Assembly (NCBI RefSeq): GCF_014650755.1
Contig: NZ_BMVO01000007.1
Location: 62,001 to 126,000 of the forward strand
Length of the DNA: 64,000 bases
Direction: 5' to 3'
Source: Streptomyces chryseus
Lineage (GTDB): Bacteria; Actinomycetota; Actinomycetes; Streptomycetales; Streptomycetaceae
Part shown: piece after piece, positions 36,788 through 43,813 of the stretch
Position numbering within the stretch: the first letter of the stretch is position 1
Layout of the letters: every line of letters starts with the position of its first letter
Made by a program: the position numbers and the translations under genes
The notes under the pieces: generated by a model
The model's database searches: none
Told to the model about the DNA's origin: nothing
What the model saw: the letters and a program-made list of their open reading frames with translations, nothing else

Positions 36788-37014
36788 GTGCTGTGCGCCC
36801 ATTGCCGTACAGAGAAAGCCACCACCGGCGAAGGGCCGCGATCCGCGACGCCCTCGACCTGCTGATCGTCGCCGATCTGCTCGACATCGCCGCCGCCGTG
36901 CTCGCCGTCGTCTTCGTACGCGCGCTGACGCGCATGCAGCGCCTCAAGGCCGCCGCCCCGCCCCTCGCTTCGACGGAGCTGCTCCTCAAGCAACTCGATG
37001 CGGGCAGAATGTGA
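36788..37014 (+). pseudogene. DUF4328 protein remnant with internal deletion and frameshift
   Basis: Two pieces of one family lie in different frames. From GTG 36788, VLCAHCRTEKATTGEG is the short Cys-x-x-Cys N-terminus. From about 36840, in another frame, DALDLLIVADLLDIAAAVLAVVFVRALTRMQ is the last transmembrane helix and the typical C-terminal LTRMQ of DUF4328 membrane proteins. An intact member needs roughly 200 residues with several helices in between, so about 150 codons have been lost. Read as single open frames, the pieces make only a 104-residue chimera with a nonsense N-terminus. Family identity is recalled, not searched. Confidence 0.5.
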
Positions 37015-37047
37015 CAGCACTGTCGGGGTCCGTGGGGGGAGCGGGGC

Positions 37048-37554
37048 ATGGGTTTTTGGGGTTACTTCGTCGTGGGCCGCAGCTGGCGGCCGCTTTCCGA
37101 GCTGGCCGCGCTGGCCGACGTACGGGAAGGGCTGACGCTCCACGAGACGCGGGGCGACGGATGGCAGGTGTGGGCGCGGCCCAGTGAGCCGCAGGTCGGC
37201 GACATGGGGGCGCTCGCCCGCGGGGTGTGCGGCGAGACGGGGACGCCGGCCCTGTTCGCGTTCGTCATGGACAGCGCCTGCGTGGTCGTGGAGGCCGCCA
37301 CCTCACAGACGGCGGCCGGGTCCTGGTTCGGCTGCCTGGGGCGCCAGGCCATGGCGGGCTACCTGAGCGCCGACGGACTGGTCCTGGAAGACCTGTTCCT
37401 GCCGCCCGAGCAGGCCGCGGCGAAGGCGGTCGAGTGGGCGGCCGCCACCGGACGGACAGTGGCCCCGGGCGCGCTCCTCGACGTACTGCGCGAAGAGGCC
37501 GATCCGGTGGCCGAGGAGCTCTTCGCGCGCTTCCTCGACCGCCTGGGGCTGTGA
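37048..37554 (+). CDS. Conserved hypothetical protein, 168 residues
   Basis: Starts MGFWGYFVVGRSWRPLSELAALADVREGL; predicted soluble with alternating strands and helices, and the block GSWFGCLGRQAMAGYLSADGLVLEDLFLPPEQAAAKAVEWAAATGR. I recognise it only as a streptomycete protein of unknown function. ATG 37048 has a GGGG-rich sequence upstream at 37035-37044. Codon use is normal for the window. It lies between the DUF4328 remnant and a second unknown gene. Confidence 0.7.
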   Translation: MGFWGYFVVGRSWRPLSELAALADVREGLTLHETRGDGWQVWARPSEPQVGDMGALARGVCGETGTPALFAFVMDSACVVVEAATSQTAAGSWFGCLGRQAMAGYLSADGLVLEDLFLPPEQAAAKAVEWAAATGRTVAPGALLDVLREEADPVAEELFARFLDRLGL

Positions 37555-37571
37555 GCGGCGATGAGCGGACT

Positions 37572-37599
37572 GTGACGTAATCGCGGCGCGGTACGCAGT
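37572..37599 (+). promoter_or_regulatory. Bipartite element, copy A (candidate ECF promoter)
   Basis: GTGACGT (37572-37578), 16 bases, then GCAGT (37595-37599). It is 53 bases upstream of the GTG at 37652. Two more copies with the same 16-base spacing occur at 39485 and 43644. Confidence 0.5.
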
Positions 37600-37651
37600 C
37601 GGAAGGAGAAGGTCCGCACCGAGCGGGCCCTGCAGTGCCGAGGGAGGCACC

Positions 37652-38239
37652 GTGACTCTGGTGGAACTGATCGGCCGCGCCGACGAACGGACCCTGGCGG
37701 CGAGTGCGGTGGCCTGCCTGGACCGCTGCCTGCCGCTGCTGGAGTACGTCGAGGGCGCCGAGCGCATCGGTCTCGACACGGACGAGGCGCTCAGGCCGCT
37801 GTGGGTCGCGGTGGAGGGCGGCGACGCGTGGCTGGGCCGGCTGCGCAGAGTCGCCGCCGTGGTGGAGCGCGTCGCGGGCGCGGCCCCTGGCGAACTGGCC
37901 GGCTTCGCCATCCGCATGGCCGCCGCCGTCCCCGCCGCCTACGACGAGGCCGCGCTGCGCGCCTGGGCCCAGGACTGCTCGGCCGCCGTACTGGAGGTCC
38001 ACCTGCGGCTGGACGGCGCGGCGCCGGGCGGCCACGAGACGCGGGTCGAGGCGTACCGGGCCGGCGACACCGACGGCATCAGCCCGCTGACGGCCGGCGA
38101 GCTGCGCCGCCAGTGCCAGCTCCTCGACATGCTCTCGGGCGACTCCGGCGGCGGCCTGAACCACGCCCTCCAGCTCTCGAACGAGGGCAAGCGCGTCCTG
38201 CGCGCCGCGGCTTCCCGCCGGGCCCGCAGCAACGGCTGA
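37652..38239 (+). CDS. Conserved hypothetical protein, 195 residues
   Basis: A mostly helical, soluble protein (TLVELIGRADERTLAASAVACLDRCLPLLEYVEGAERIGLD, then LRRQCQLLDMLSGDSGGGLNHALQLSNEGKRVLRAAASRR). I know of no assigned function. GTG 37652 follows GAGGGAGGCACC. The bipartite element copy A lies in its upstream region, so it may belong to the regulon of one of the sigma factors encoded nearby. Confidence 0.72.
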   Translation: MTLVELIGRADERTLAASAVACLDRCLPLLEYVEGAERIGLDTDEALRPLWVAVEGGDAWLGRLRRVAAVVERVAGAAPGELAGFAIRMAAAVPAAYDEAALRAWAQDCSAAVLEVHLRLDGAAPGGHETRVEAYRAGDTDGISPLTAGELRRQCQLLDMLSGDSGGGLNHALQLSNEGKRVLRAAASRRARSNG

Positions 38240-38291
38240 CCGGGGCCCCTCCCGTGCGGAAGGCGCCCCGGCCGGCCGCCGGCGGCGCGTA

Positions 38292-38475
38292 CTACGGGGC
38301 GAGCACCTTGCCGATGCTCACGCCCGCCGGGGCGCCGAGCGCCGCGCGGCCCACGTGACGCCGGAGCCGGTGACGATGCCCGACGTGCCGCAGTTGTCGA
38401 GCGGCAGGACGGTGCTGACGCCGGTGTCCTCGCCGTCCGCGTCGATCGCCACGTACGACTTCCGGGCGGTGCCCG
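38292..38475 (-). pseudogene. Possible 3' remnant of an unidentified minus-strand gene
   Basis: On the minus strand the sequence reads SYVAIDADGEDTGVSTVLPL, then DNCGTSGIVTGSGVTWAA, and after a frame change GAPAGVSIGKVLAP followed by a stop at 38292. The composition looks like real protein rather than a shadow frame, yet there is no start: the gene would have to extend into the acetyltransferase gene on the other strand. I cannot name the family. Confidence 0.3.
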
Positions 38476-38489
38476 GCGAGAGTGGCGGT

Positions 38490-39005
38490 ATGCATCCGAT
38501 CCAGCCCCGGCCCGTCACCACCGCTCGGCTCGACCTCCTGCCGCTGCGCGTCGCGCACGCCGCCGAGATGGCCGCCGTACTGTCCGACCCGAGCCTGCAC
38601 ACCTTCATCGGCGGCGCCCCGGCGACGCCGGAGGAACTGCGCCTGCGGTACGCGCGCCTGGCCGCCGGGTCGCCCGATCCCGCCGTCTCCTGGTGCAACT
38701 GGGTCGTGCGCGAGCGCGCCGAAGGCTGCCTGGCGGGGACGGTCCAGGCCACCGTGCGCGCCGGCGCGGACGGGCCCGCCGCCGAGATCGCCTGGGTCGT
38801 CGGCACCCCGTGGCAGGGGCGCGGCATCGCGTCCGAGGCCGCGTCGGGGCTGGTGCGGTGGCTCGCGCGGGAGGCGTCCGTACGTACCGTCGTGGCCCAC
38901 GTCCATCCGGACCACCACGCGTCGGCCGCCGTCGCCGCGGCGGCCGGGCTCGCGTCCACCGGCCGGCAGCACGAGGGGGAGACCGTGTGGGAGGCGGCGC
39001 TGTGA
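38490..39005 (+). CDS. GNAT family N-acetyltransferase
   Basis: A 171-residue acetyltransferase of the RimJ/RimL-like group: TTARLDLLPLRVAHAAEMAAVLSDPSLH at the N-terminus, then motif A WVVGTPWQGRGIASEAASGLVRWLA, which has the Q/R-x-x-G-x-G/A acetyl-CoA site as QGRGIA. It would move an acetyl group from acetyl-CoA to an amine. ATG 38490 is the first start that keeps the whole fold; there is only a weak ribosome-binding site (GAGAGTGG). The substrate is unknown. Confidence 0.85.
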   Translation: MHPIQPRPVTTARLDLLPLRVAHAAEMAAVLSDPSLHTFIGGAPATPEELRLRYARLAAGSPDPAVSWCNWVVRERAEGCLAGTVQATVRAGADGPAAEIAWVVGTPWQGRGIASEAASGLVRWLAREASVRTVVAHVHPDHHASAAVAAAAGLASTGRQHEGETVWEAAL

Positions 39006-39102
39006 CGGCCGTGGCGGCTGTGTCGCACGGTCGTCCGGGCGGGCCCAGACTGGAAGAAGGTGAATAGATCCGGCTCCGGTACGGCCCCGCAAGGGAGGAC
39101 CC

Positions 39103-39480
39103 ATGCAGGCAACGACCCGGAACGACGCTCCCGTCGCGATCGAAGGCGGCGGAGTGGAGCTGCGGATGCGGGAGGTCGGGGGAGGCATGACCGTCGCCTT
39201 CGCCCGCTTCCCCAAGGGCACGGACATGGGCCCGCTGGCCAAGGGCCTGCCCGACGACCTGTGCCAGTGCCCGCACTGGGGCTACCTGCTCAAGGGGCGG
39301 CTGAGGATGCGCACGAAGGACGGCGAGCAGATCTACGAGGCGGGGCAGGCCTTCTACTGGGCGCCCGGCCACGTGCCGGAGGCCCTGGAGGACTGCGAGT
39401 ACGTCGACTTCTCGCCCACCGAGGAGTTCAACGAGGTGATCGGCCACATCAAGGCGCGGATGGGCGGCTCGGACGCCTGA
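39103..39480 (+). CDS. Cupin-domain protein
   Basis: A 125-residue single-domain protein. PHWGYLLKGRLRMRTKDGEQIYEAGQAFYWAPGHVPEALEDCEYVDFSP corresponds to a cupin barrel. The metal ligands differ from the classical set: one His near the first motif (CPHWGY) and one in PGHVPE. It may bind a small molecule or regulate. ATG 39103 lies after GGGAGGACCC. It is followed by the ECF sigma locus after 107 bases, with no proof of a link. Confidence 0.78.
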   Translation: MQATTRNDAPVAIEGGGVELRMREVGGGMTVAFARFPKGTDMGPLAKGLPDDLCQCPHWGYLLKGRLRMRTKDGEQIYEAGQAFYWAPGHVPEALEDCEYVDFSPTEEFNEVIGHIKARMGGSDA

Positions 39481-39484
39481 TCGT

Positions 39485-39512
39485 GTGACGTTTCCGTGCC
39501 CGGGGGCGCAGA
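39485..39512 (+). promoter_or_regulatory. Bipartite element, copy B (candidate promoter of the first paired sigma gene)
   Basis: GTGACGT (39485-39491), 16 bases, GCAGA (39508-39512), 75 bases ahead of the sigma start at 39588. Same spacing as copies A and C. Location ahead of an ECF sigma gene suggests autoregulation. Confidence 0.55.
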
Positions 39513-39587
39513 GCAACACGGGGGCCTGGTGCTTCCCGGGGGGCATGGGCACGGTGACCAGTGCCGAGTCGGCACGAAGAGGGACGT

Positions 39588-40217
39588 GTGGTCAGGGGCG
39601 GGGAGCGGCGTCGCACCCAGGAGTGCGACGCGGAACTGGGTGCTGCCGTCGGGCGGGCCCAGCAGGGGGACGAGGAAGGGTTCGCCGCGGCGTACCGGCT
39701 CGTGCAGCCGGGGCTGCTCGGTTACGTGCGGGGGCTCGTGGGGGACGATGCCGAAGACGTGACGTCCGAGGCGTGGCTGGAGATCGCCCGGGACCTGGGG
39801 CGGTTCCGCGGGGACGGGGCGGGGTTCCGCGGCTGGACGGCGACGATCGCCCGGCACCGCGCCCTGGACCACCTGCGCAAGCAGAAACGAAGACCCCGTA
39901 CGTCGCTGATCGAGCAGGACGTGCTCGACCTGCCCGGCGGTCAGGACACCGCGGACGACGCGATCGAGGCGCTGTCCACCGGGCGGGCGCTGGAGATGAT
40001 CGCCACGCTGCCGCGCGAGCAGGCGGAGGCGGTACTGCTGCGCGTGGTCGTCGGACTGGACGGGCCCGCGGCGGCCAGGGTGCTGGGCAAGCGCAGCGGG
40101 TCCGTACGGACGTCGGCGTACCGGGGTCTCAAACGGCTGGCCGAGCAGCTGGCGGGCGGCGGCCGGGCGGGCACTGTGACGTCCGCGCCGCCGCGCACGC
40201 TGGAGGATGAGACATGA
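39588..40217 (+). CDS. ECF-type RNA polymerase sigma factor, module 1
   Basis: A 209-residue sigma factor. Region 2 is EEGFAAAYRLVQPGLLGYVRGLVGDDAEDVTSEAWLEIARDLGRF and GWTATIARHRALDHLRKQKRRP; region 4 is MIATLPREQAEAVLLRVVVGLDGPAAARVLGKRSGSVRTSAYRGLKRLA. GTG 39588 follows AGAGGG closely; GTG 39561 is an alternative. It is very similar to the sigma factor at 41714. The next gene starts inside its stop (ATGA) and encodes the membrane partner. Signal and target genes are unknown. Confidence 0.88.
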   Translation: MVRGGERRRTQECDAELGAAVGRAQQGDEEGFAAAYRLVQPGLLGYVRGLVGDDAEDVTSEAWLEIARDLGRFRGDGAGFRGWTATIARHRALDHLRKQKRRPRTSLIEQDVLDLPGGQDTADDAIEALSTGRALEMIATLPREQAEAVLLRVVVGLDGPAAARVLGKRSGSVRTSAYRGLKRLAEQLAGGGRAGTVTSAPPRTLEDET

Positions 40218-41344
40218 GACGGGTATGGAAACGAGCACACGCGCGGGAACGGGCAGCGGTGGGTGAGGAGCCGGCCACGGCCGAGGTCGAAGCACTGCTG
40301 GCCGCCGTGAGCCGATCGGCGCCCGGACCCGGCGGGACGAACACCGACGCCGGTGTACGGGCGGCGCTGGCCGCGTTCCGGGAGGCGCGCGACGCCGGGC
40401 TGCACGCGGCCCCGGGACGCCGACGGCGGTGGCGCTCACGCGGACGCGACGACTGGCGGCCGTCCCGGGGGTGGCGGGGCGCGCTGCCGGCCCGCGCGGC
40501 GTTCGCCTCCCTCGCGGCGACGGTGACCCTGGGCGGGGTCGCGCTCGCGGCCGGTACGGGGGCGGTCCCGGCGCCGTTCGGGATCGGCGAGGGCGGCTCC
40601 GGCGAGCCCCGCCCCCGTGCGGTGGCGAGCGCGCACCGCGGCGGCGGTCCGGCCACGCCCCTCGCGGCGCGGGCGGGCGGGGCGTCGGGGCGCACTTCTG
40701 CGGCGGACGCGGCCGGCTCCGGGGCGGTGCGCGCGGAGCGGGAGCGGGACGAGGTGGCGCACTGCGTCGCGTACCTCGCGCCCCACGGCCGCCCGGACTC
40801 CGGACGCGGCGACGCCGCCGAGCGGCTGTCGGCGGCCGCCGATGTCGCGGGGCTGACGGTCGAGGCGTACTGCGACGGCGTACTGGCGGAGGCGGCGCAG
40901 GAGGGGCGTCCGGGACGGGTCGGCGACGGCAAGGACTCCACCAAGGCGGGGAAGACCCCCGAGGCCCCACGCGACACGCGGGCACCGAAGGCTCCCAAGG
41001 ACCGGAAGGGCGCGAAGACGGCGGACTCGGAGGACGGGAAGGACGCACGGGACCCCGAGCGCGCACCGGACGCGCAGGCAGCGAAGGATGCCGAGTCCTC
41101 CAAGCGCCCGAAGGACCCGAAGGCCCCGGCCGCCGGGACCAAGCAGGACGCGCCCGCCCCGAAGGACGCCAAGCCGGCCCGCGCACCGAAGGACTCGAAG
41201 ACCGCGCAGGACTCCGAGCCCGCGCAGGCGCCGAAGGGCTCCAGGCCCGCGCCATCACGGAACCACTCCAAGCCCGCCCACCCGCCGCAGCCCCCGGCCG
41301 ACCGTCCCGCCACGGGCGTTGCCGAGGCAGCCCCTCCCGCCTAG
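40214..41344 (+). CDS. Putative anti-sigma-type membrane protein, module 1
   Basis: A 376-residue protein coupled to the sigma gene by an ATGA overlap. The cytoplasmic N-terminus (residues 1-95) has VEALLAAVSR and AALAAFREARDAG; one membrane helix follows (ASLAATVTLGGVALAAGTGAVPAPFG). Outside lies a small region with two cysteines (VAHCVAYLAP, VEAYCDGVL), then a long low-complexity tail of Ala-Pro-Lys-Asp units (APKDAKPARAPKDSKTA). It has no zinc anti-sigma motif but stands where anti-sigma factors usually do. The gene at 42502 is its paralogue (AAGTGVLPSPFG). The regulatory role is inferred. Confidence 0.7.
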   Translation: MRRVWKRAHARERAAVGEEPATAEVEALLAAVSRSAPGPGGTNTDAGVRAALAAFREARDAGLHAAPGRRRRWRSRGRDDWRPSRGWRGALPARAAFASLAATVTLGGVALAAGTGAVPAPFGIGEGGSGEPRPRAVASAHRGGGPATPLAARAGGASGRTSAADAAGSGAVRAERERDEVAHCVAYLAPHGRPDSGRGDAAERLSAAADVAGLTVEAYCDGVLAEAAQEGRPGRVGDGKDSTKAGKTPEAPRDTRAPKAPKDRKGAKTADSEDGKDARDPERAPDAQAAKDAESSKRPKDPKAPAAGTKQDAPAPKDAKPARAPKDSKTAQDSEPAQAPKGSRPAPSRNHSKPAHPPQPPADRPATGVAEAAPPA

Positions 41345-41713
41345 CCGATGAAACAAGGGCGCGCGGCCACCCGGGGCGCTGCGCGCGACCCCGGCGGAGG
41401 CGGTCGCCGGGGAGGGGCCTGAGGGGCGGCTCCACGGACCCGCACCCGCACCCGCGTCCGCCCGCGCCGGTGGCCCGGAACGCAGATAGGGCCGCCGCCG
41501 GCCGTGGAGGGACGACCGGGGCCGCCACCCCCCACAGGAGAGGCCCCGGTCGCCGTCCGCGGACCGTGCGGCGGCCCGTACTACTCTCAGCGCCGGGCAT
41601 GCGTTTTCTGTCACACCGCTCTGCGTCAGCAAACGGTTGCACGTTGTACAAGACGTGGACGCGACCCCTTGGAACGCCGTAGCGTGCAGACTCGCGCTGG
41701 CTGCGCGGCAGCG
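41345..41713. other. Intergenic region between the two sigma modules
   Basis: 369 bases. Contains a hairpin at 41513-41552 and, after 41590, a less GC-rich stretch (TTTTCTGTCACACC, then ACGTTGTACAAG) that should hold the promoter of the second sigma gene. I see no further coding sequence; open frames here are shadows. Confidence 0.5.
41513..41552 (+). terminator. Hairpin after sigma module 1
   Basis: An 11-bp inverted repeat (41513-41523 and 41542-41552) with an 18-base loop, 169 bases after the stop of the module 1 partner gene. Confidence 0.45.
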
Positions 41714-42502
41714 GTGACCAGCTGCGACTCGGGACAGGTTGAGGGAGTGCTGGGGGACGACGCGGAGCTGACCGCCGCGGTGCTCGCGGCACAGGACGGG
41801 GACGAGAGCGCCTTCCGTACTGTGTACCGCGCCGTGCACCCACGGCTGTTGGGCTACATACGAACGCTGGTCGGCGACCCGGAGGCCGAGGACGTCGCCT
41901 CCGAGTCGTGGCTCCAGATAACCCGCGACCTCGACCGGTTCAGCGGCGACGCGGACCGGTTCCGGGGCTGGGCGGCGCGCATCGCGCGCAACCGTGCCCT
42001 CGACCACATCCGGATGCGCGGCAGGCGCCCGGTCGTCGGCGCCGACGAGACGGAACTCGCCACCAAGCCCGGCGCCTCCGACACCGCCGACGAGGCGATG
42101 GAAGCCCTCGCCACCGGTGACACCCTCGCCCTCATCGCCCAGCTCCCGCAGGACCAGGCCGAGGCGGTCGTCCTGCGCGTGGTCGTCGGGCTCGACGCGA
42201 AGAGCGCGGCCCAGACCCTGGGCAAGCGCCCCGGCGCCGTACGGACCGCCGCGCACCGCGGTCTGAAGCGGCTGGCCGAGCTGCTCCACGCGGCGGACGC
42301 GGGGGCTCGCGGCGAAGACAGCGGCGCGGGTGGTGTCGACGGCAGCCGCGAGAGCGGCGAAAGCGTCAGCGGTACGGTTGCGGGCCTGGCCGGCGGGCGG
42401 CCGGAGCTCGAAGTCGTACCGCCGCAGAGAGGTCCGCGACCGGGGCAGGTCACGTCCGCCGGTGTGACGCATTCGCGCGTGCGGACGCAGAAGGACATGT
42501 GA
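41714..42502 (+). CDS. ECF-type RNA polymerase sigma factor, module 2
   Basis: A 262-residue sigma factor, closely related to the one at 39588. Region 2 is ESAFRTVYRAVHPRLLGYIRTLVGDPEAEDVASESWLQITRDLDRF and GWAARIARNRALDHIRMRGRRP; region 4 is LIAQLPQDQAEAVVLRVVVGLDAKSAAQTLGKRPGAVRTAAHRGLKRLAELL. A 60-residue C-terminal extension follows, ending VRTQKDM. The start is unsure: GTG 41714 lacks a ribosome-binding site, and GTG 41747 has one too close. Its stop overlaps the ATG of the partner gene. Confidence 0.85.
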   Translation: MTSCDSGQVEGVLGDDAELTAAVLAAQDGDESAFRTVYRAVHPRLLGYIRTLVGDPEAEDVASESWLQITRDLDRFSGDADRFRGWAARIARNRALDHIRMRGRRPVVGADETELATKPGASDTADEAMEALATGDTLALIAQLPQDQAEAVVLRVVVGLDAKSAAQTLGKRPGAVRTAAHRGLKRLAELLHAADAGARGEDSGAGGVDGSRESGESVSGTVAGLAGGRPELEVVPPQRGPRPGQVTSAGVTHSRVRTQKDM

Positions 42503-43602
42503 TGGCCGACGAGCGGTACGAGTGGCTCGACAAGGACGCGGCGGAGCGACTGCTGTGCGGAGAACCTGTCGGCCCTGTCGGCGAACACGCGCGCGCCCAG
42601 GCCGAGCGCCTCGCCGCCGCACTGGACGGCGTGGCCCGGGCCGGCGCCCACGAGACGGGTGAACTCCCCGGCGAGGCGGCCGCGCTCGCGGCGTTCCGCA
42701 AGGCCAGGGACTCGGCCCCGGAGAGCCTCGCCACGGTGCGCATCGAACGCAGGGCGTCCGCACCCGTGCGCTGGGGGCGTCCGGTACGCATCGGCCTGGC
42801 CGGGGCCCTCGCCGGAGTCGCGCTCGGCGGCGTCGCGGTGGCGGCGGGCACCGGCGTACTGCCGAGCCCCTTCGGCCGGGGCACGGGTCCCGCGCCCGCG
42901 TCCTCCGTGTCCGCCGCCGCGACCCCGCCGCCCGCCACCCCCGGCACCACCGCCGCCGATCCGGACGGCACCGGCGGCCCCACCCCGGACAGCATCCCGC
43001 CGGGCGGCACACCCGGTGCGCCCGGCGGCGGGAACGGCGACGAGGACGGCGACACCGGCGGTACGCACACGCCCTCGGCCGGGCCGGACGGCGTCACGCC
43101 CCCCGCGTTCCCGGACTGGGCCGGCGACGGCAGACCCGGCACGGGCGACGGGTCCGGGGACGCCCCGGGCTCCGGTGCCTGGTACCGCGAGACGGTCGAG
43201 GCCTGCCGGGACTACCGCTCCGGCAGCCTCGCCCCCCACCACGAACGGCGCCTGGAGGAGGCCGCCGAGGGCGCCGACCGGGTGGAGCGCTTCTGTGACC
43301 GTCTGCTGGACGGCTCCTGGGACGAGGACGGCGGCGGTACCGGCTCGGGCGACGGCGGCAGGAACAGCGGTGGCCACAACGGCGGCCGCGACGGCCACGA
43401 CGGCGACGACGGCGACGGTGACCGCCGCTACGACGGCGATGGCGGCGAGGACGGCCGCAGCCGTGACGGCAGGACGACCGACGGCCGCCGGATCTCCCCG
43501 GACGGGGCGCAGCGCCGCCTGCCCGCGGTCTCGTACCCGGGGCTGTCTGCGGCGACCGCCGGGTCCGACGCCCCTGCCGAGGCCCTGACGTACCCGGGCT
43601 GA
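42502..43602 (+). CDS. Putative anti-sigma-type membrane protein, module 2
   Basis: A 366-residue paralogue of the protein at 40214. Cytoplasmic residues 1-90 include WLDKDAAERLLCGEPVG and AALAAFRKARDSA; the membrane helix is IGLAGALAGVALGGVAVAAGTGVLPSPFG. A Pro/Gly/Asp-rich linker leads to a small domain with two cysteines (TVEACRDYRSG, VERFCDRLLDGSW), then Gly-Asp-Arg repeats. ATG 42502 shares a base with the sigma stop and has AAGGA six bases upstream. The shared Cys pair and anchor suggest both proteins sense or hold something at the cell surface; this is inference. Confidence 0.72.
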   Translation: MADERYEWLDKDAAERLLCGEPVGPVGEHARAQAERLAAALDGVARAGAHETGELPGEAAALAAFRKARDSAPESLATVRIERRASAPVRWGRPVRIGLAGALAGVALGGVAVAAGTGVLPSPFGRGTGPAPASSVSAAATPPPATPGTTAADPDGTGGPTPDSIPPGGTPGAPGGGNGDEDGDTGGTHTPSAGPDGVTPPAFPDWAGDGRPGTGDGSGDAPGSGAWYRETVEACRDYRSGSLAPHHERRLEEAAEGADRVERFCDRLLDGSWDEDGGGTGSGDGGRNSGGHNGGRDGHDGDDGDGDRRYDGDGGEDGRSRDGRTTDGRRISPDGAQRRLPAVSYPGLSAATAGSDAPAEALTYPG

Positions 43603-43643
43603 ACCGCTCTGACCTGGACTTTCTTCTCCTCGCTCGCGCAGGT

Positions 43644-43671
43644 GTGACGTTTTTGGAGCGGGTGACGCAGT
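43644..43671 (+). promoter_or_regulatory. Bipartite element, copy C (orphan)
   Basis: GTGACGT (43644-43650), 16 bases, GCAGT (43667-43671). It lies after the module 2 stop and reads toward the convergent L,D-transpeptidase gene, with no good gene directly downstream. It could be a relic of a third sigma locus or drive an antisense RNA. Confidence 0.45.
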
Positions 43672-43813
43672 AGAGAGTGAGCCGACTGGTCATCGGCCGC
43701 GCGACGAGCCGGGGTTCCCCCCGTACCTTCGGCTCCGCGCACAGGCGCGGGCGGGACACGTTCCCCCGGTCCCGTCCGCGCCACATTCCTCTCCCTCGCC
43801 GCCCACCGGCGGC

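Noticed and set aside
36700..37014. 104-residue hypothetical protein as an intact gene
   Set aside because: Only its last 55 residues look like protein; the first half is a shadow of the C-x-x-C piece in another frame. Better explained as a broken DUF4328 gene.
40176..40203. GTGACGT-N16-GCTGG inside the first sigma gene
   Set aside because: Matches the first word and spacing of the bipartite element but not GCAG. It encodes VTSAPPRTL in the sigma frame, so chance is likely.
41580..41625. Minus-strand GTGACAG-N16-GCTGAG in front of sigma module 2
   Set aside because: Similar shape to the bipartite element, but both words differ and it points away from the sigma gene.
39354..41843. 829-codon minus-strand open frame over sigma module 1
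   Set aside because: Pro/Arg-rich shadow of well-supported plus-strand genes.
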